Source: Firmicutes bacterium UBA5010 (GTDB taxonomy: Bacteria > Bacillota > Clostridia > Tissierellales > Sedimentibacteraceae). From it: DNA of 24,501 nt. The notes under the pieces are model-generated. The model saw only the letters and a program-made list of their open reading frames with translations. It was not told where the DNA came from and did not search any database. Within the stretch, counting starts at the first letter, position 1. Each line of letters opens with the position of its first letter. The stretch is from the NCBI GenBank assembly GCA_002396645.1, contig DGYI01000056.1, positions 1 through 24,501 of the forward strand. The letters run 5' to 3'. A program made the position numbers and the translations under genes. Shown in pieces: positions 16,321 to 22,382 of the stretch.

Positions 16321-16437
16321 ATGCTTTATATTGAAAATTTCAAACCTATTCAAAGTCTATGCTCTGCACAAATTAATATGATGAAGTATTGTACAGAGCC
16401 TAATAATGAATTAAACAAATTTTTTAAGTTTATTTAA
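16321..16437 (+). CDS. 38-residue leader peptide upstream of the ABC-F gene
   Basis: An ATG at 16321 with AGAGGG a few bases upstream opens a 38-codon frame that ends in TAA at 16435-16437. The peptide has no homologue I recognise; it starts MLYIENFKPIQ and ends NELNKFFKFI. Its placement between a promoter and a chain of alternative hairpins, 211 bp before an ABC-F gene, is what is seen for ribosome-sensing leader peptides of antibiotic-resistance ABC-F genes. A longer frame from 16249 lacks a ribosome binding site and mostly precedes it. Confidence 0.6.
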   Translation: MLYIENFKPIQSLCSAQINMMKYCTEPNNELNKFFKFI

Positions 16438-16448
16438 TTCACTATCTT

Positions 16449-16617
16449 CATCGATAAAATAAAGCTTTATATATCACAGTTCTATGACTGTGCTTATTTT
16501 AGTACGTATTTTATCGATGTAGTATATATTAAGATTTTTAGGTCATAGGCAATCAATACTTTGTCTATGACCTTCATTTTTTTAGAAGGTCAGCAAAACA
16601 GCTAGCCTTCTTTTTTT
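16449..16617 (+). promoter_or_regulatory. Attenuator of the ABC-F gene: 1:2, 2:3 and 3:4 hairpins
   Basis: After the leader stop comes a perfect 13-bp inverted repeat, CATCGATAAAATA (16449-16461) with 16507-16519, enclosing CACAGT/ACTGTG. Then AGGTCATAG (16540-16548) pairs with CTATGACCT (16565-16573). TGACCTTC (16568-16575) pairs instead with GAAGGTCA (16585-16592). AGAAGG (16584-16589) pairs with CCTTCT (16606-16611), with an inner AGC/GCT, followed by seven T residues. The second pairing excludes both the first and the terminator, a classic attenuation logic. All pairings were read directly. Confidence 0.8.
16584..16617 (+). terminator. Attenuator terminator before the ABC-F gene
   Basis: An AGAAGGTCAGC arm, loop AAAACA and a GCTAGCCTTCT arm form an 11-position stem with one G-U pair and one mismatch, followed by a T-run at 16611-16617. 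Confidence 0.85.
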
Positions 16618-16648
16618 ATAATTATTATTTATGAAATGAGGAATTATT

Positions 16649-18184
16649 ATGAGTTTATTAAAAATATCAAATTTAACACACAGTTTTATTGATAATCCGC
16701 TTTATAAGGATGCATCTTTTGAATTGTACAAAGGTGAGCACATTGGTGTTGTAGGTCAAAACGGTGCCGGGAAAAGTACCTTGATAAACATTTTGTTAGG
16801 CAAGGTAGTTCCCGACAAAGCAATTATCAAATGGCAGTCAAATATAAAAATCGGCTGCCTTGATCAATATGCAGAAATTAAAGAAAATATGAGCATCTTA
16901 GAATATCTGCATACTTCGTATAAAAAACTATACGATGTAGAAACAGAAATGAATAGACTGTATCAAGAAAGCTCAATAACACAGGATGAAGAAAGTTTGC
17001 AAAAAGCATCACGATATCAAGAATATTTAATCGATAATGATTTTTATTCCATAGATTTTGAAATAAACAAGGTTGTAATCGGACTTGGTTTAGATGCAAT
17101 AGGAACAGAAAAGTCTATAACCGAGCTAAGCGGAGGACAGAAGGCTAAGCTTATATTGGCTAAGCTGCTTTTGAGTCTGCCTGATGTTTTGCTCCTTGAC
17201 GAGCCAACTAATTTTCTTGATAAAGAGCATGTTGACTGGCTCGCTGATTATTTATCTGCCTTTAAAGGAGCTTATATTGTAGTATCGCATGACTTTGATT
17301 TTTTAGAAAAAATAACTACAGGAATTTGTGATATAGAATTTGGTACAATCAAAAAATATAACGGAAAATACTCTGAATTTTTAAAGCAAAAAACCTTCTT
17401 AAGAGAAGATTATATAAGACAATACAATTCTCAGCAAAAAGAAATTCAAAGAACCGAAGCTTATATACGCAAGAATAAGGCGGGAGTTAATACAAGAAAT
17501 GCTATGGGAAGACAAAAACAACTGGACAGACTTGAGAGACTTGCCCCTCCAAGCTTTGCAGAGAAGCCGAGATTTTCATTCCCTAAGACTTCTATGACTT
17601 CATTCAGAGCCCTCAGCGTAATAAATCTTGAAGTCGGATATTATTACCCCCTGCTTCCTAAGCTGAACTTCATTGTTGAAGGAGGTCAGAAATTAGTCAT
17701 AACAGGATTTAACGGAATAGGCAAATCTACTTTGTTAAAAACATTAATATCTCAAATACCTGCTTTATCAGGAAGCTTTAAGTTTGCTGACAATGTAAAA
17801 ATAGGATATTATGAGCAGGAGCTGCAATGGCAGGATGATAATAAAACTCCGTTTGAAATCATATCAGATGCTTATCCTGATATGGTAAAAAAAGAGATTA
17901 TTAAAAATCTTTCAATCTGCGGAGTTAAAAATGAACATATAACAAGATCTATCTGCGGTCTAAGCGGCGGCGAGCAATCTAAAGTTAAGCTGTGCAAAAT
18001 GATTTTATCTCCATTCAATTTTTTAATTATGGATGAACCTACCAATCATTTTGACAAGGAAACAAAGGAAGTTTTAGAAAATGCAATAAAGGAATTTCAA
18101 GGAAGTATTATTTTAGTATCACATGAGGAAAAATTTTATAAAAATTGGGTTGATAAGATAATCGACCTAAGTTCTGCTTATTAA
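16649..18184 (+). CDS. ABC-F family ATPase, probable ribosome-acting (antibiotic resistance or translation factor)
   Basis: ABC-F proteins bind the ribosomal E site and change the peptidyl-transferase region; some protect against antibiotics. The 511-residue protein has two ATP-binding cassettes and no membrane domain. The first has Walker A GQNGAGKST (residues 36-44), signature LSGGQ near 160 and Walker B LLLDEPTNFLD. The second has FNGIGKST near 352, LSGGE near 437 and LIMDEPTNHFD. A linker of about 80 residues (QQKEIQRTEAYIRKNKAG) forms the P-site tRNA interaction region. GAGG precedes the ATG. The attenuated leader favours an inducible resistance role, but the subfamily cannot be fixed by eye. 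Confidence 0.88.
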   Translation: MSLLKISNLTHSFIDNPLYKDASFELYKGEHIGVVGQNGAGKSTLINILLGKVVPDKAIIKWQSNIKIGCLDQYAEIKENMSILEYLHTSYKKLYDVETEMNRLYQESSITQDEESLQKASRYQEYLIDNDFYSIDFEINKVVIGLGLDAIGTEKSITELSGGQKAKLILAKLLLSLPDVLLLDEPTNFLDKEHVDWLADYLSAFKGAYIVVSHDFDFLEKITTGICDIEFGTIKKYNGKYSEFLKQKTFLREDYIRQYNSQQKEIQRTEAYIRKNKAGVNTRNAMGRQKQLDRLERLAPPSFAEKPRFSFPKTSMTSFRALSVINLEVGYYYPLLPKLNFIVEGGQKLVITGFNGIGKSTLLKTLISQIPALSGSFKFADNVKIGYYEQELQWQDDNKTPFEIISDAYPDMVKKEIIKNLSICGVKNEHITRSICGLSGGEQSKVKLCKMILSPFNFLIMDEPTNHFDKETKEVLENAIKEFQGSIILVSHEEKFYKNWVDKIIDLSSAY

Positions 18185-18228
18185 CAGTATATCCTTACAA
18201 AAATTTAAGGTAAAATTATGATAATAAA

Positions 18229-18271
18229 AACCCACTCACGAATATATTTTTCAATTTTCTGTGAGTGGGTT
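18229..18271. terminator. Bidirectional terminator between the ABC-F gene and the HAAS gene
   Basis: AACCCACTCAC (18229-18239) and GTGAGTGGGTT (18261-18271) form an 11-bp stem. A run of T follows on the minus strand and a weaker one on the plus strand, so it serves the convergent genes. Confidence 0.75.
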
Positions 18272-18318
18272 AATTATTTGGCAGTATATGTATATATGTC
18301 ATCAAAGTATTGCTTTTT

Positions 18319-18867
18319 TTATTTATTAACACGAATTTTGTGGTATTTGCCAGATATATATTTACAATATTTCTGTATTAATTTAAAAAATCCAGCAGAC
18401 AGGCAGATTAGCAATATCGTAACAAAAAATGAACTAATTAATTGAGCAATTCCCGTTAATTGATAATTAGAATTAATTACCATCAGGGGTATGCTTGTTA
18501 AACCTATTGCATTTGCTATAGCTATTCCTGTAATTCCTAACCCTAGCAACGTAAATTCCAAAGAAATTATTAATAAAGTCGGAATCAAAATTATACCGGT
18601 AATTCCCGTTAATCCAAAAAGCAGACTATCAAATATTGCTGAGAACTTTATTGTTTTATTGGTAAGTTGATATTCAACAGTATATGCTTTTGCAAGCTTC
18701 TCAGGATTTCCCAGTTTATTTAACACACTATCTACAGATTTTTGTTGATTAATTGATTCATAAATATGATTTTTAATTTCCAATACAATAGAATCCCTTT
18801 CTTCACCAGATATTCCTCTCAGTTTTTCAGAAAAAGATTTTAAATATTTTTCTGCTTCATGATTCAT
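18319..18867 (-). CDS. HAAS/DUF1700-type membrane protein
   Basis: These proteins have a short cytoplasmic N-terminal helical domain and a membrane part, and are usually encoded beside a PadR regulator. The 182-residue protein starts with MNHEAEKYLKSFSEKL, then EERDSIVLEIKNHIYE and LGNPEKLAKAYTVEY, which fit the HAAS signature. Three or four membrane segments follow from about residue 80. The ATG at 18867 is chosen because GAGGAG lies just upstream inside the padR 3' end; the gap to the padR stop is one base. A frame starting at 18882 would overlap padR and is less likely. Function is unknown; a partner of PadR signalling is inferred from context. Confidence 0.82.
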   Translation of the reverse strand: MNHEAEKYLKSFSEKLRGISGEERDSIVLEIKNHIYESINQQKSVDSVLNKLGNPEKLAKAYTVEYQLTNKTIKFSAIFDSLLFGLTGITGIILIPTLLIISLEFTLLGLGITGIAIANAIGLTSIPLMVINSNYQLTGIAQLISSFFVTILLICLSAGFFKLIQKYCKYISGKYHKIRVNK

Positions 18868-18868
18868 A

Positions 18869-19207
18869 TTACCACTCCTCATCTTTAATTTGATTAATTG
18901 ATGTTATTAAGTTTTCCCACTCATTGCTCATTAAACTTAAAAAATTATTTCCTTCCTCAGTCAGACAATAATATTTTCTCGGTGGCAAGCCTTCTATAGA
19001 ATTCTTCCAAGTGAACTTTATTAAATTATCCTTTTCTAGTCTCTTTAATAAAGGATATATTGTACCTTCTGTGGTAGATAAAACTTCCCACTTGCTTAAT
19101 GTTGAGATAAGCTCATATCCATACATTTCTTTATTACTTAACATTAGCATAATACTATATTCCAATATTCCTCGTCTTACTTGAGAAAGCCATTCTGCTT
19201 TTTCCAT
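18869..19207 (-). CDS. PadR-family transcriptional regulator
   Basis: The 112-residue protein has the PadR winged helix: RRGILEYSIMLML, YGYELISTLSK, TEGTIYPLLKRLEKDNLI and PPRKYYCLTEEG, followed by a short dimerisation helix. The ATG at 19207 is supported by AAAGGAG; a longer frame to 19255 overlaps the promoter and is rejected. Stop and HAAS start are one base apart, so the two genes are coupled. A palindrome at 19229-19238 lies by its own -10 box, which suggests autorepression. The effector is unknown. Confidence 0.9.
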   Translation of the reverse strand: MEKAEWLSQVRRGILEYSIMLMLSNKEMYGYELISTLSKWEVLSTTEGTIYPLLKRLEKDNLIKFTWKNSIEGLPPRKYYCLTEEGNNFLSLMSNEWENLITSINQIKDEEW

Positions 19208-19228
19208 AAAGATACTCCTTTCTATCGT

Positions 19229-19265
19229 ATGTATACATTGTACCGCATAGTACATAGTAAGTCAA
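19229..19265 (-). promoter_or_regulatory. padR promoter with palindromic operator
   Basis: TTGACT (19260-19265), a 17-bp spacer and TACAAT (19237-19242). The perfect 10-bp palindrome ATGTATACAT (19229-19238) touches the -10 box, and TACTATG is repeated twice in the spacer. PadR proteins often bind ATGT/ACAT palindromes. Confidence 0.65.
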
Positions 19266-19491
19266 TATACTTTTTAAAATATTACCTAAATAATATTCCT
19301 AAACTTTCCTAAAATCTTAAAGCTACCTATAAATTACTACTTTTTGATTTATTAATAAAGCAATTTTCAGTTTTAGTTTATTATCTTGTAATTTCTAATA
19401 TTATGTAGTTCATTTACGCTTTCCGATAATGGAAACTCGATTAAAGATATTGCTAGATTTGAGTGGATTTATCAAGTGTCGATTGTATATT
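19266..19491. other. Gene-free AT-rich stretch
   Basis: No reading frame with a ribosome binding site is seen. A 48-codon frame from the ATG at 19429 lacks any Shine-Dalgarno. The region may be a decayed remnant. Confidence 0.4.
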
Positions 19492-19520
19492 TTGCTTTAT
19501 TATGGTAAAATTTTTATAAT
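19492..19520 (+). promoter_or_regulatory. Possible promoter of the csaA-like gene
   Basis: TTGCTT (19492-19497), a 17-bp spacer and TATAAT (19515-19520). The transcript would have a leader of about 200 bases with possible pairings such as CAAAATAAG (19540-19548) with CTTATTTTTG (19594-19603). Confidence 0.5.
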
Positions 19521-19724
19521 AATACTACAGGGTGAAAATCAAAATAAGAGATTATATCTAATTGCAGATTGAAGGCTTAGTTCCCCAACTCGACTTATTT
19601 TTGTCTTGATGAGAGTAGAAATATTTTTGTTGAAGCGATAAATATAAGGCACTATCCAAATGACAGTTTGCTGTTGAACAGCTGACATATAGGTGATAGG
19701 GTGAATCAATAGCAGGAGGTTATT

Positions 19725-20072
19725 ATGAGAGATATAAAACCGGAAATTTCTATGTCAGATTTAGATAAAACCGACATTCGGGTAGGTACTATTAAGTCTG
19801 TGGAAGACATAGTTCAATCAGATAAAATGGTCAAAATGACTGTTGATTTTGGAAACTTTGAAAGAATTATCTTAGTTGGTATGAAAAAAGAAAGGGAAAA
19901 TCCAAAAGAGGTTGAAGGAAAGCAGGCTTTGTTTGTTGTCAACTTAGCACCAAAGAAAATGTTCGGAATTCTTTCTCATGGAATGCTATTTGACATAGGG
20001 TATCAGGATGGCATCATACCTGTATTAGCAATGCCTGAAAAAGCAGTGCCCAACGGAACAAGGGCAGGATAA
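19725..20072 (+). CDS. csaA: CsaA-like tRNA-binding domain protein
   Basis: CsaA is a small dimeric oligonucleotide/oligosaccharide-fold protein related to the tRNA-binding domain of methionyl-tRNA synthetase; a chaperone role in secretion was proposed in Bacillus. The 115-residue protein has DIRVGTIKSVEDI near the N-terminus, NLAPKKMFGILSHGM in the centre and VPNGTRAG at the end, the full domain. AGGAGG is correctly spaced before the ATG. It is a single gene with its own promoter and a group of three hairpins after it. The real client, tRNA or protein, is not shown by the sequence. Confidence 0.9.
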   Translation: MRDIKPEISMSDLDKTDIRVGTIKSVEDIVQSDKMVKMTVDFGNFERIILVGMKKERENPKEVEGKQALFVVNLAPKKMFGILSHGMLFDIGYQDGIIPVLAMPEKAVPNGTRAG

Positions 20073-20074
20073 AA

Positions 20075-20110
20075 AGTGAACTATATTCACTCCGGCGAAG
20101 CAAGCTTCGC
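20075..20110 (+). repeat. Tandem hairpins after the csaA-like gene
   Basis: AGTGAA/TTCACT (20075-20091) and GCGAAG-CAAG-CTTCGC (20095-20110) lie directly after the stop. The second resembles hairpins at 9443 and 23692. Without a T-run it is a poor terminator by itself. Confidence 0.5.
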
Positions 20111-20119
20111 TCTAAAATT

Positions 20120-20149
20120 AAGACAGCTTAATCTTTAAGCTGTCTTTTT
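20120..20149. terminator. Terminator shared by the csaA-like gene and the CD3324 gene
   Basis: AAGACAGCTTA (20120-20130) and TAAGCTGTCTT (20136-20146) form an 11-bp stem, with five T residues on the plus strand. The CD3324 stop codon (20128-20130) lies inside the stem. Confidence 0.8.
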
Positions 20150-20406
20150 CCATATATAATCTTTTTAATAGAATGAATGGAAAGAAAATATTCCTCCGCC
20201 AATTCATCAATATTTACGCCTTGTTTGTATTTATCATAAATTTCTTCATTTCTTATATACAAACTTTCACGTGCCCCTGAATTTTCTCCCCAATTTTTAC
20301 GAGCTTCTTCAAGAGCAGGTATATATAGATACTTTCCATGAACATATTCTTGAATTTGTGATAATAAATGTTCAGGTAAAATTGCATTTGCATTTTGATA
20401 TTTCAT
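20128..20406 (-). CDS. CD3324 family small helix-turn-helix protein
   Basis: The 92-residue protein belongs to the conserved clostridial CD3324 family. It has N-A-x-x-x-LPEHLL, IQEYVHGKYLYIP, a WGEN segment, LYIRNEEIYDKY and the C-terminal helix-turn-helix-like ELAEEYFLSIHSIKKIIY. It resembles the N-terminal domain of the kinase fusion at 13710-14945. The ATG at 20406 is chosen because AGGAGAGGAAG precedes it; a frame from 20469 has no ribosome binding site. Likely a DNA-binding regulator, but the target is unknown. A leader with a small ORF and alternative hairpins lies upstream. Confidence 0.82.
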   Translation of the reverse strand: MKYQNANAILPEHLLSQIQEYVHGKYLYIPALEEARKNWGENSGARESLYIRNEEIYDKYKQGVNIDELAEEYFLSIHSIKKIIYGKRQLKD

Positions 20407-20448
20407 ATGACTTCCTCTCCTAATTCTTATATATTTTGAATAAGGATA

Positions 20449-20535
20449 CAAAGTCGATATGTTTATCATTTACAGCGATTTATCTATACTCCATACAAAG
20501 CATCGCCTGACTGACACATCGACTTTGCATGGAGT
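20449..20535 (-). promoter_or_regulatory. Alternative hairpins in the leader of the CD3324 gene
   Basis: In the transcript ACTCCATGCAAAG (20523-20535) can pair with CTTTGTATGGAGT (20488-20500), 13 pairs with one G-U. The overlapping segment CAAAGTCGAT (20518-20527) can instead pair with ATCGACTTTG (20449-20458), ten perfect pairs. The two folds exclude each other because both use the CAAAG core. Pairing is directly visible; the switching role is inferred. Confidence 0.6.
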
Positions 20536-20564
20536 AAGTAATTATTTTTATAACAAAATAACAT
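20484..20564 (-). CDS. 26-residue leader ORF upstream of the CD3324 gene
   Basis: An ATG at 20564 is preceded six bases upstream by a perfect GGAGGTG (20571-20577) and opens a 26-codon frame ending in TAG (20484-20486). The frame begins MLFCYKNNYLLHAK and ends GDALYGV. It runs through both arms of the first hairpin, so a translating ribosome would disrupt that fold. No homologue is recognised. The strong ribosome binding site is the main support. Confidence 0.5.
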   Translation of the reverse strand: MLFCYKNNYLLHAKSMCQSGDALYGV

Positions 20565-20594
20565 AACAAACACCTCCGTTAGTTTCATAATTAT

Positions 20595-20623
20595 ATTTTA
20601 ACATAGCTATTATTTTACAACAA
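20595..20623 (-). promoter_or_regulatory. Possible promoter of the CD3324 leader
   Basis: TTGTTG (20618-20623), a 17-bp spacer and TAAAAT (20595-20600). A neighbouring TATAAT (20590-20595) with a less favourable spacing is an alternative. The remaining bases up to 20721 hold no gene. Confidence 0.4.
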
Positions 20624-20721
20624 GGATTAATTTATATAATATATTAATATCTTAATATTTTTTCGCTAAGTTGCATTTCAGTTAAGTTTCCGTTGAGGAA
20701 GCAAGTATTTTTATAATGTTT

Positions 20722-21468
20722 CTATTCCGAGTAATTTTGTTTGTTCACACCTTTAATCCATAGATATAAAGCATAAACAGCAAGGATTATACACTGTATC
20801 AGAATTATCCATAGCACATTATTGATTTCTCCTTGTACTGTCGTTCTTGCAATAAAATTGTGCAAAATATGCCAAATAATCAGAGGGATTATTGTTTTAG
20901 TGATGATTGCAATCTCAGCTGCCACAAATCCAAAAATAACGGCAAAAACTATCTGAACAAGCGTTAACAAAAAATCAGTTCCTATCGCCAAATTACCCAA
21001 ATGCGTTAAGGAAAATATTACTGATGAGCTAAGTATAGCGTATTTTGTTCCTTTTTTTTCAAGAGTTTTCAAAATCAAACCCCTAAAAAACAACTCCTCG
21101 CTTATTCCTGCAAATAACATCATTATAAATGTCACAATAACTGTACTGATTTTAAGACTTGTATCAAAGCCAAGTGTCAGTCTTACAGCTTCAACAGCTA
21201 CTAAAGGCAAAAACCACAAGACTTTTTTTGTGTTTGCTTTATTAAGAGCAGTCAAAGTCACTCCGTAACTTGCAAAGGTCTGTTTAGATTTCATTATAAA
21301 TAGGGCTGCAACAGACGAAAGCAAAAAACATATTGCTTGCACAGCTAAAGCCATGTCATCATTCAGTTTTAGCAGACTATTGGCTAACACGCTCAAGGCA
21401 GAAAAAAATAATAGAATCAATGCATACTTTAATGATTGCCAAACTAATCCCATATTTTGTTTTTTCAT
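20722..21468 (-). CDS. CPBP family intramembrane metalloprotease
   Basis: The 248-residue protein has about eight hydrophobic segments and intact CPBP motifs: EELFFRG near residue 122, FSLTH near 152 and HILHNF near 200. It is more divergent from the two CPBP genes at 3825-5261 than they are typical of a local duplication, and stands in a different locus. It begins one base after the TetR stop (TGA-C-ATG), with GGAGG inside the tetR 3' end, so the two form a coupled operon. The substrate is unknown. Regulation through the TetR operator upstream is inferred. Confidence 0.87.
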   Translation of the reverse strand: MKKQNMGLVWQSLKYALILLFFSALSVLANSLLKLNDDMALAVQAICFLLSSVAALFIMKSKQTFASYGVTLTALNKANTKKVLWFLPLVAVEAVRLTLGFDTSLKISTVIVTFIMMLFAGISEELFFRGLILKTLEKKGTKYAILSSSVIFSLTHLGNLAIGTDFLLTLVQIVFAVIFGFVAAEIAIITKTIIPLIIWHILHNFIARTTVQGEINNVLWIILIQCIILAVYALYLWIKGVNKQNYSE

Positions 21469-21469
21469 G

Positions 21470-22042
21470 TCAATTATCCTCCAATTTTAAGTGTTTATAT
21501 ATTGCGTCATACACATTGACCAGTAGACGTTCTATTTCCTCGTTATTAAGCGTGAATGGGTTTGTAGCTACAAGTGTTGCGATACCGTGAACTAAAAGCC
21601 ATAGCTCAAGAAACAAGTCCTTTGCAGCCTTTTCATTCAATCCTGCTGACACTACTAAATATTCAACTAACTCAGACATATCCGGTGAACTTGTTAAATC
21701 ATCCAAGCTCTTGATTTCCAAATTATTTGATAAAAAAATATATTTAAATAATTCTTTTTCCTTATTCGCAAACTGAATATAGTTTATTCCCATAGATAAA
21801 AAAACATTTGTTTCATCAATTTCAACATTCATTAAAAATGACTCGTAATATTGAACCGCTTTGCTATATACATCTTCTTTCAATTTCTCCATATTTTCAT
21901 AAACTCGGAAAAGTGGTCTTGTGGAGCAGTTAAGGATTTTAGCGATACTTCTGGCATTTATGCTATCGCTTCCATGTTTTCTGATAAGAATAATTGCAGC
22001 ATTCAGTATATCATCGCGATTCACGGTTGGCTTTGGGGGCAT
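21470..22042 (-). CDS. TetR-family transcriptional regulator
   Basis: The 190-residue protein has an N-terminal TetR-type helix-turn-helix: RDDILNAAIILIRKHG, then INARSIAKILNCSTRPLFRVYENMEKL. The C-terminal ligand-binding region ends with ELWLLVHGIATLVA, a WHG-type pattern. AAAGGAG precedes the ATG at 22042. It is followed by a CPBP gene in the same operon and has a consensus promoter with a near-palindromic operator directly before the start, pointing to autorepression. The inducer is unknown. Confidence 0.9.
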   Translation of the reverse strand: MPPKPTVNRDDILNAAIILIRKHGSDSINARSIAKILNCSTRPLFRVYENMEKLKEDVYSKAVQYYESFLMNVEIDETNVFLSMGINYIQFANKEKELFKYIFLSNNLEIKSLDDLTSSPDMSELVEYLVVSAGLNEKAAKDLFLELWLLVHGIATLVATNPFTLNNEEIERLLVNVYDAIYKHLKLEDN

Positions 22043-22060
22043 AAATTATCACTCCTTTAT

Positions 22061-22119
22061 GGTAACATTAGTTGCGCAACATTTGTTATCATTATAAACC
22101 TATTGTTGTGCGTTGTCAA
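22061..22119 (-). promoter_or_regulatory. tetR promoter and operator
   Basis: TTGACA (22114-22119), a 17-bp spacer and TATAAT (22091-22096) on the minus strand. Downstream lies a 30-bp near-palindrome with the perfect centre GTTGCGCAAC (22071-22080) and outer GTAACA/TGTTAT arms (22061-22090). A partial copy, GTTGTGCGTTG, overlaps the -35 region. This fits a TetR operator. Confidence 0.7.
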
Positions 22120-22129
22120 TATTATATTT

Positions 22130-22262
22130 AAAAAATCAACACTACGAGCGAATTGAATGAAGTAGAACATTTGATGCTGTCATTTCTTATAAAAAGATAC
22201 AGCTAACCCTTCCATACATATAGAACAGCGGCTTTGATTCTTGTCAAAACCGCTTTTTTTTA
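22130..22262 (+). ncRNA. Candidate small RNA ending in an orphan terminator
   Basis: A plus-strand hairpin AGCGGCTTTG (22227-22236)/CAAAACCGCT (22245-22254) with seven T residues has no plus-strand gene upstream. Another hairpin, GCTGT/ACAGC (22176-22203), precedes it. A weak TTGTTG (22103-22108) and TATTTA (22125-22130) might be a promoter. It may instead be a remnant of a lost gene. The minus strand has no T-run, so it does not suit serS. Confidence 0.25.
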
Positions 22263-22382
22263 GCCTCTTACACACTGAAATGTATTTAATATATTAATCA
22301 TACTTTTTGATTCGTTTTATCGATTATATACAGTCTGCCGAATTATATTTCCTTATTATATTCATGATTTTATTCTCTGACA
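22263..22382. other. AT-rich gap after serS
   Basis: No gene or clear terminator is seen between the serS stop and 22263. Confidence 0.4.

Noticed and set aside
18218..18445. Plus-strand frame of 75 codons
   Set aside because: It spans the bidirectional terminator and the 3' end of the HAAS gene, without a ribosome binding site.
19429..19575. 48-codon plus-strand frame in the gap before the csaA-like gene
   Set aside because: It lacks a Shine-Dalgarno, has no recognised motif, and overlaps the proposed csaA promoter.
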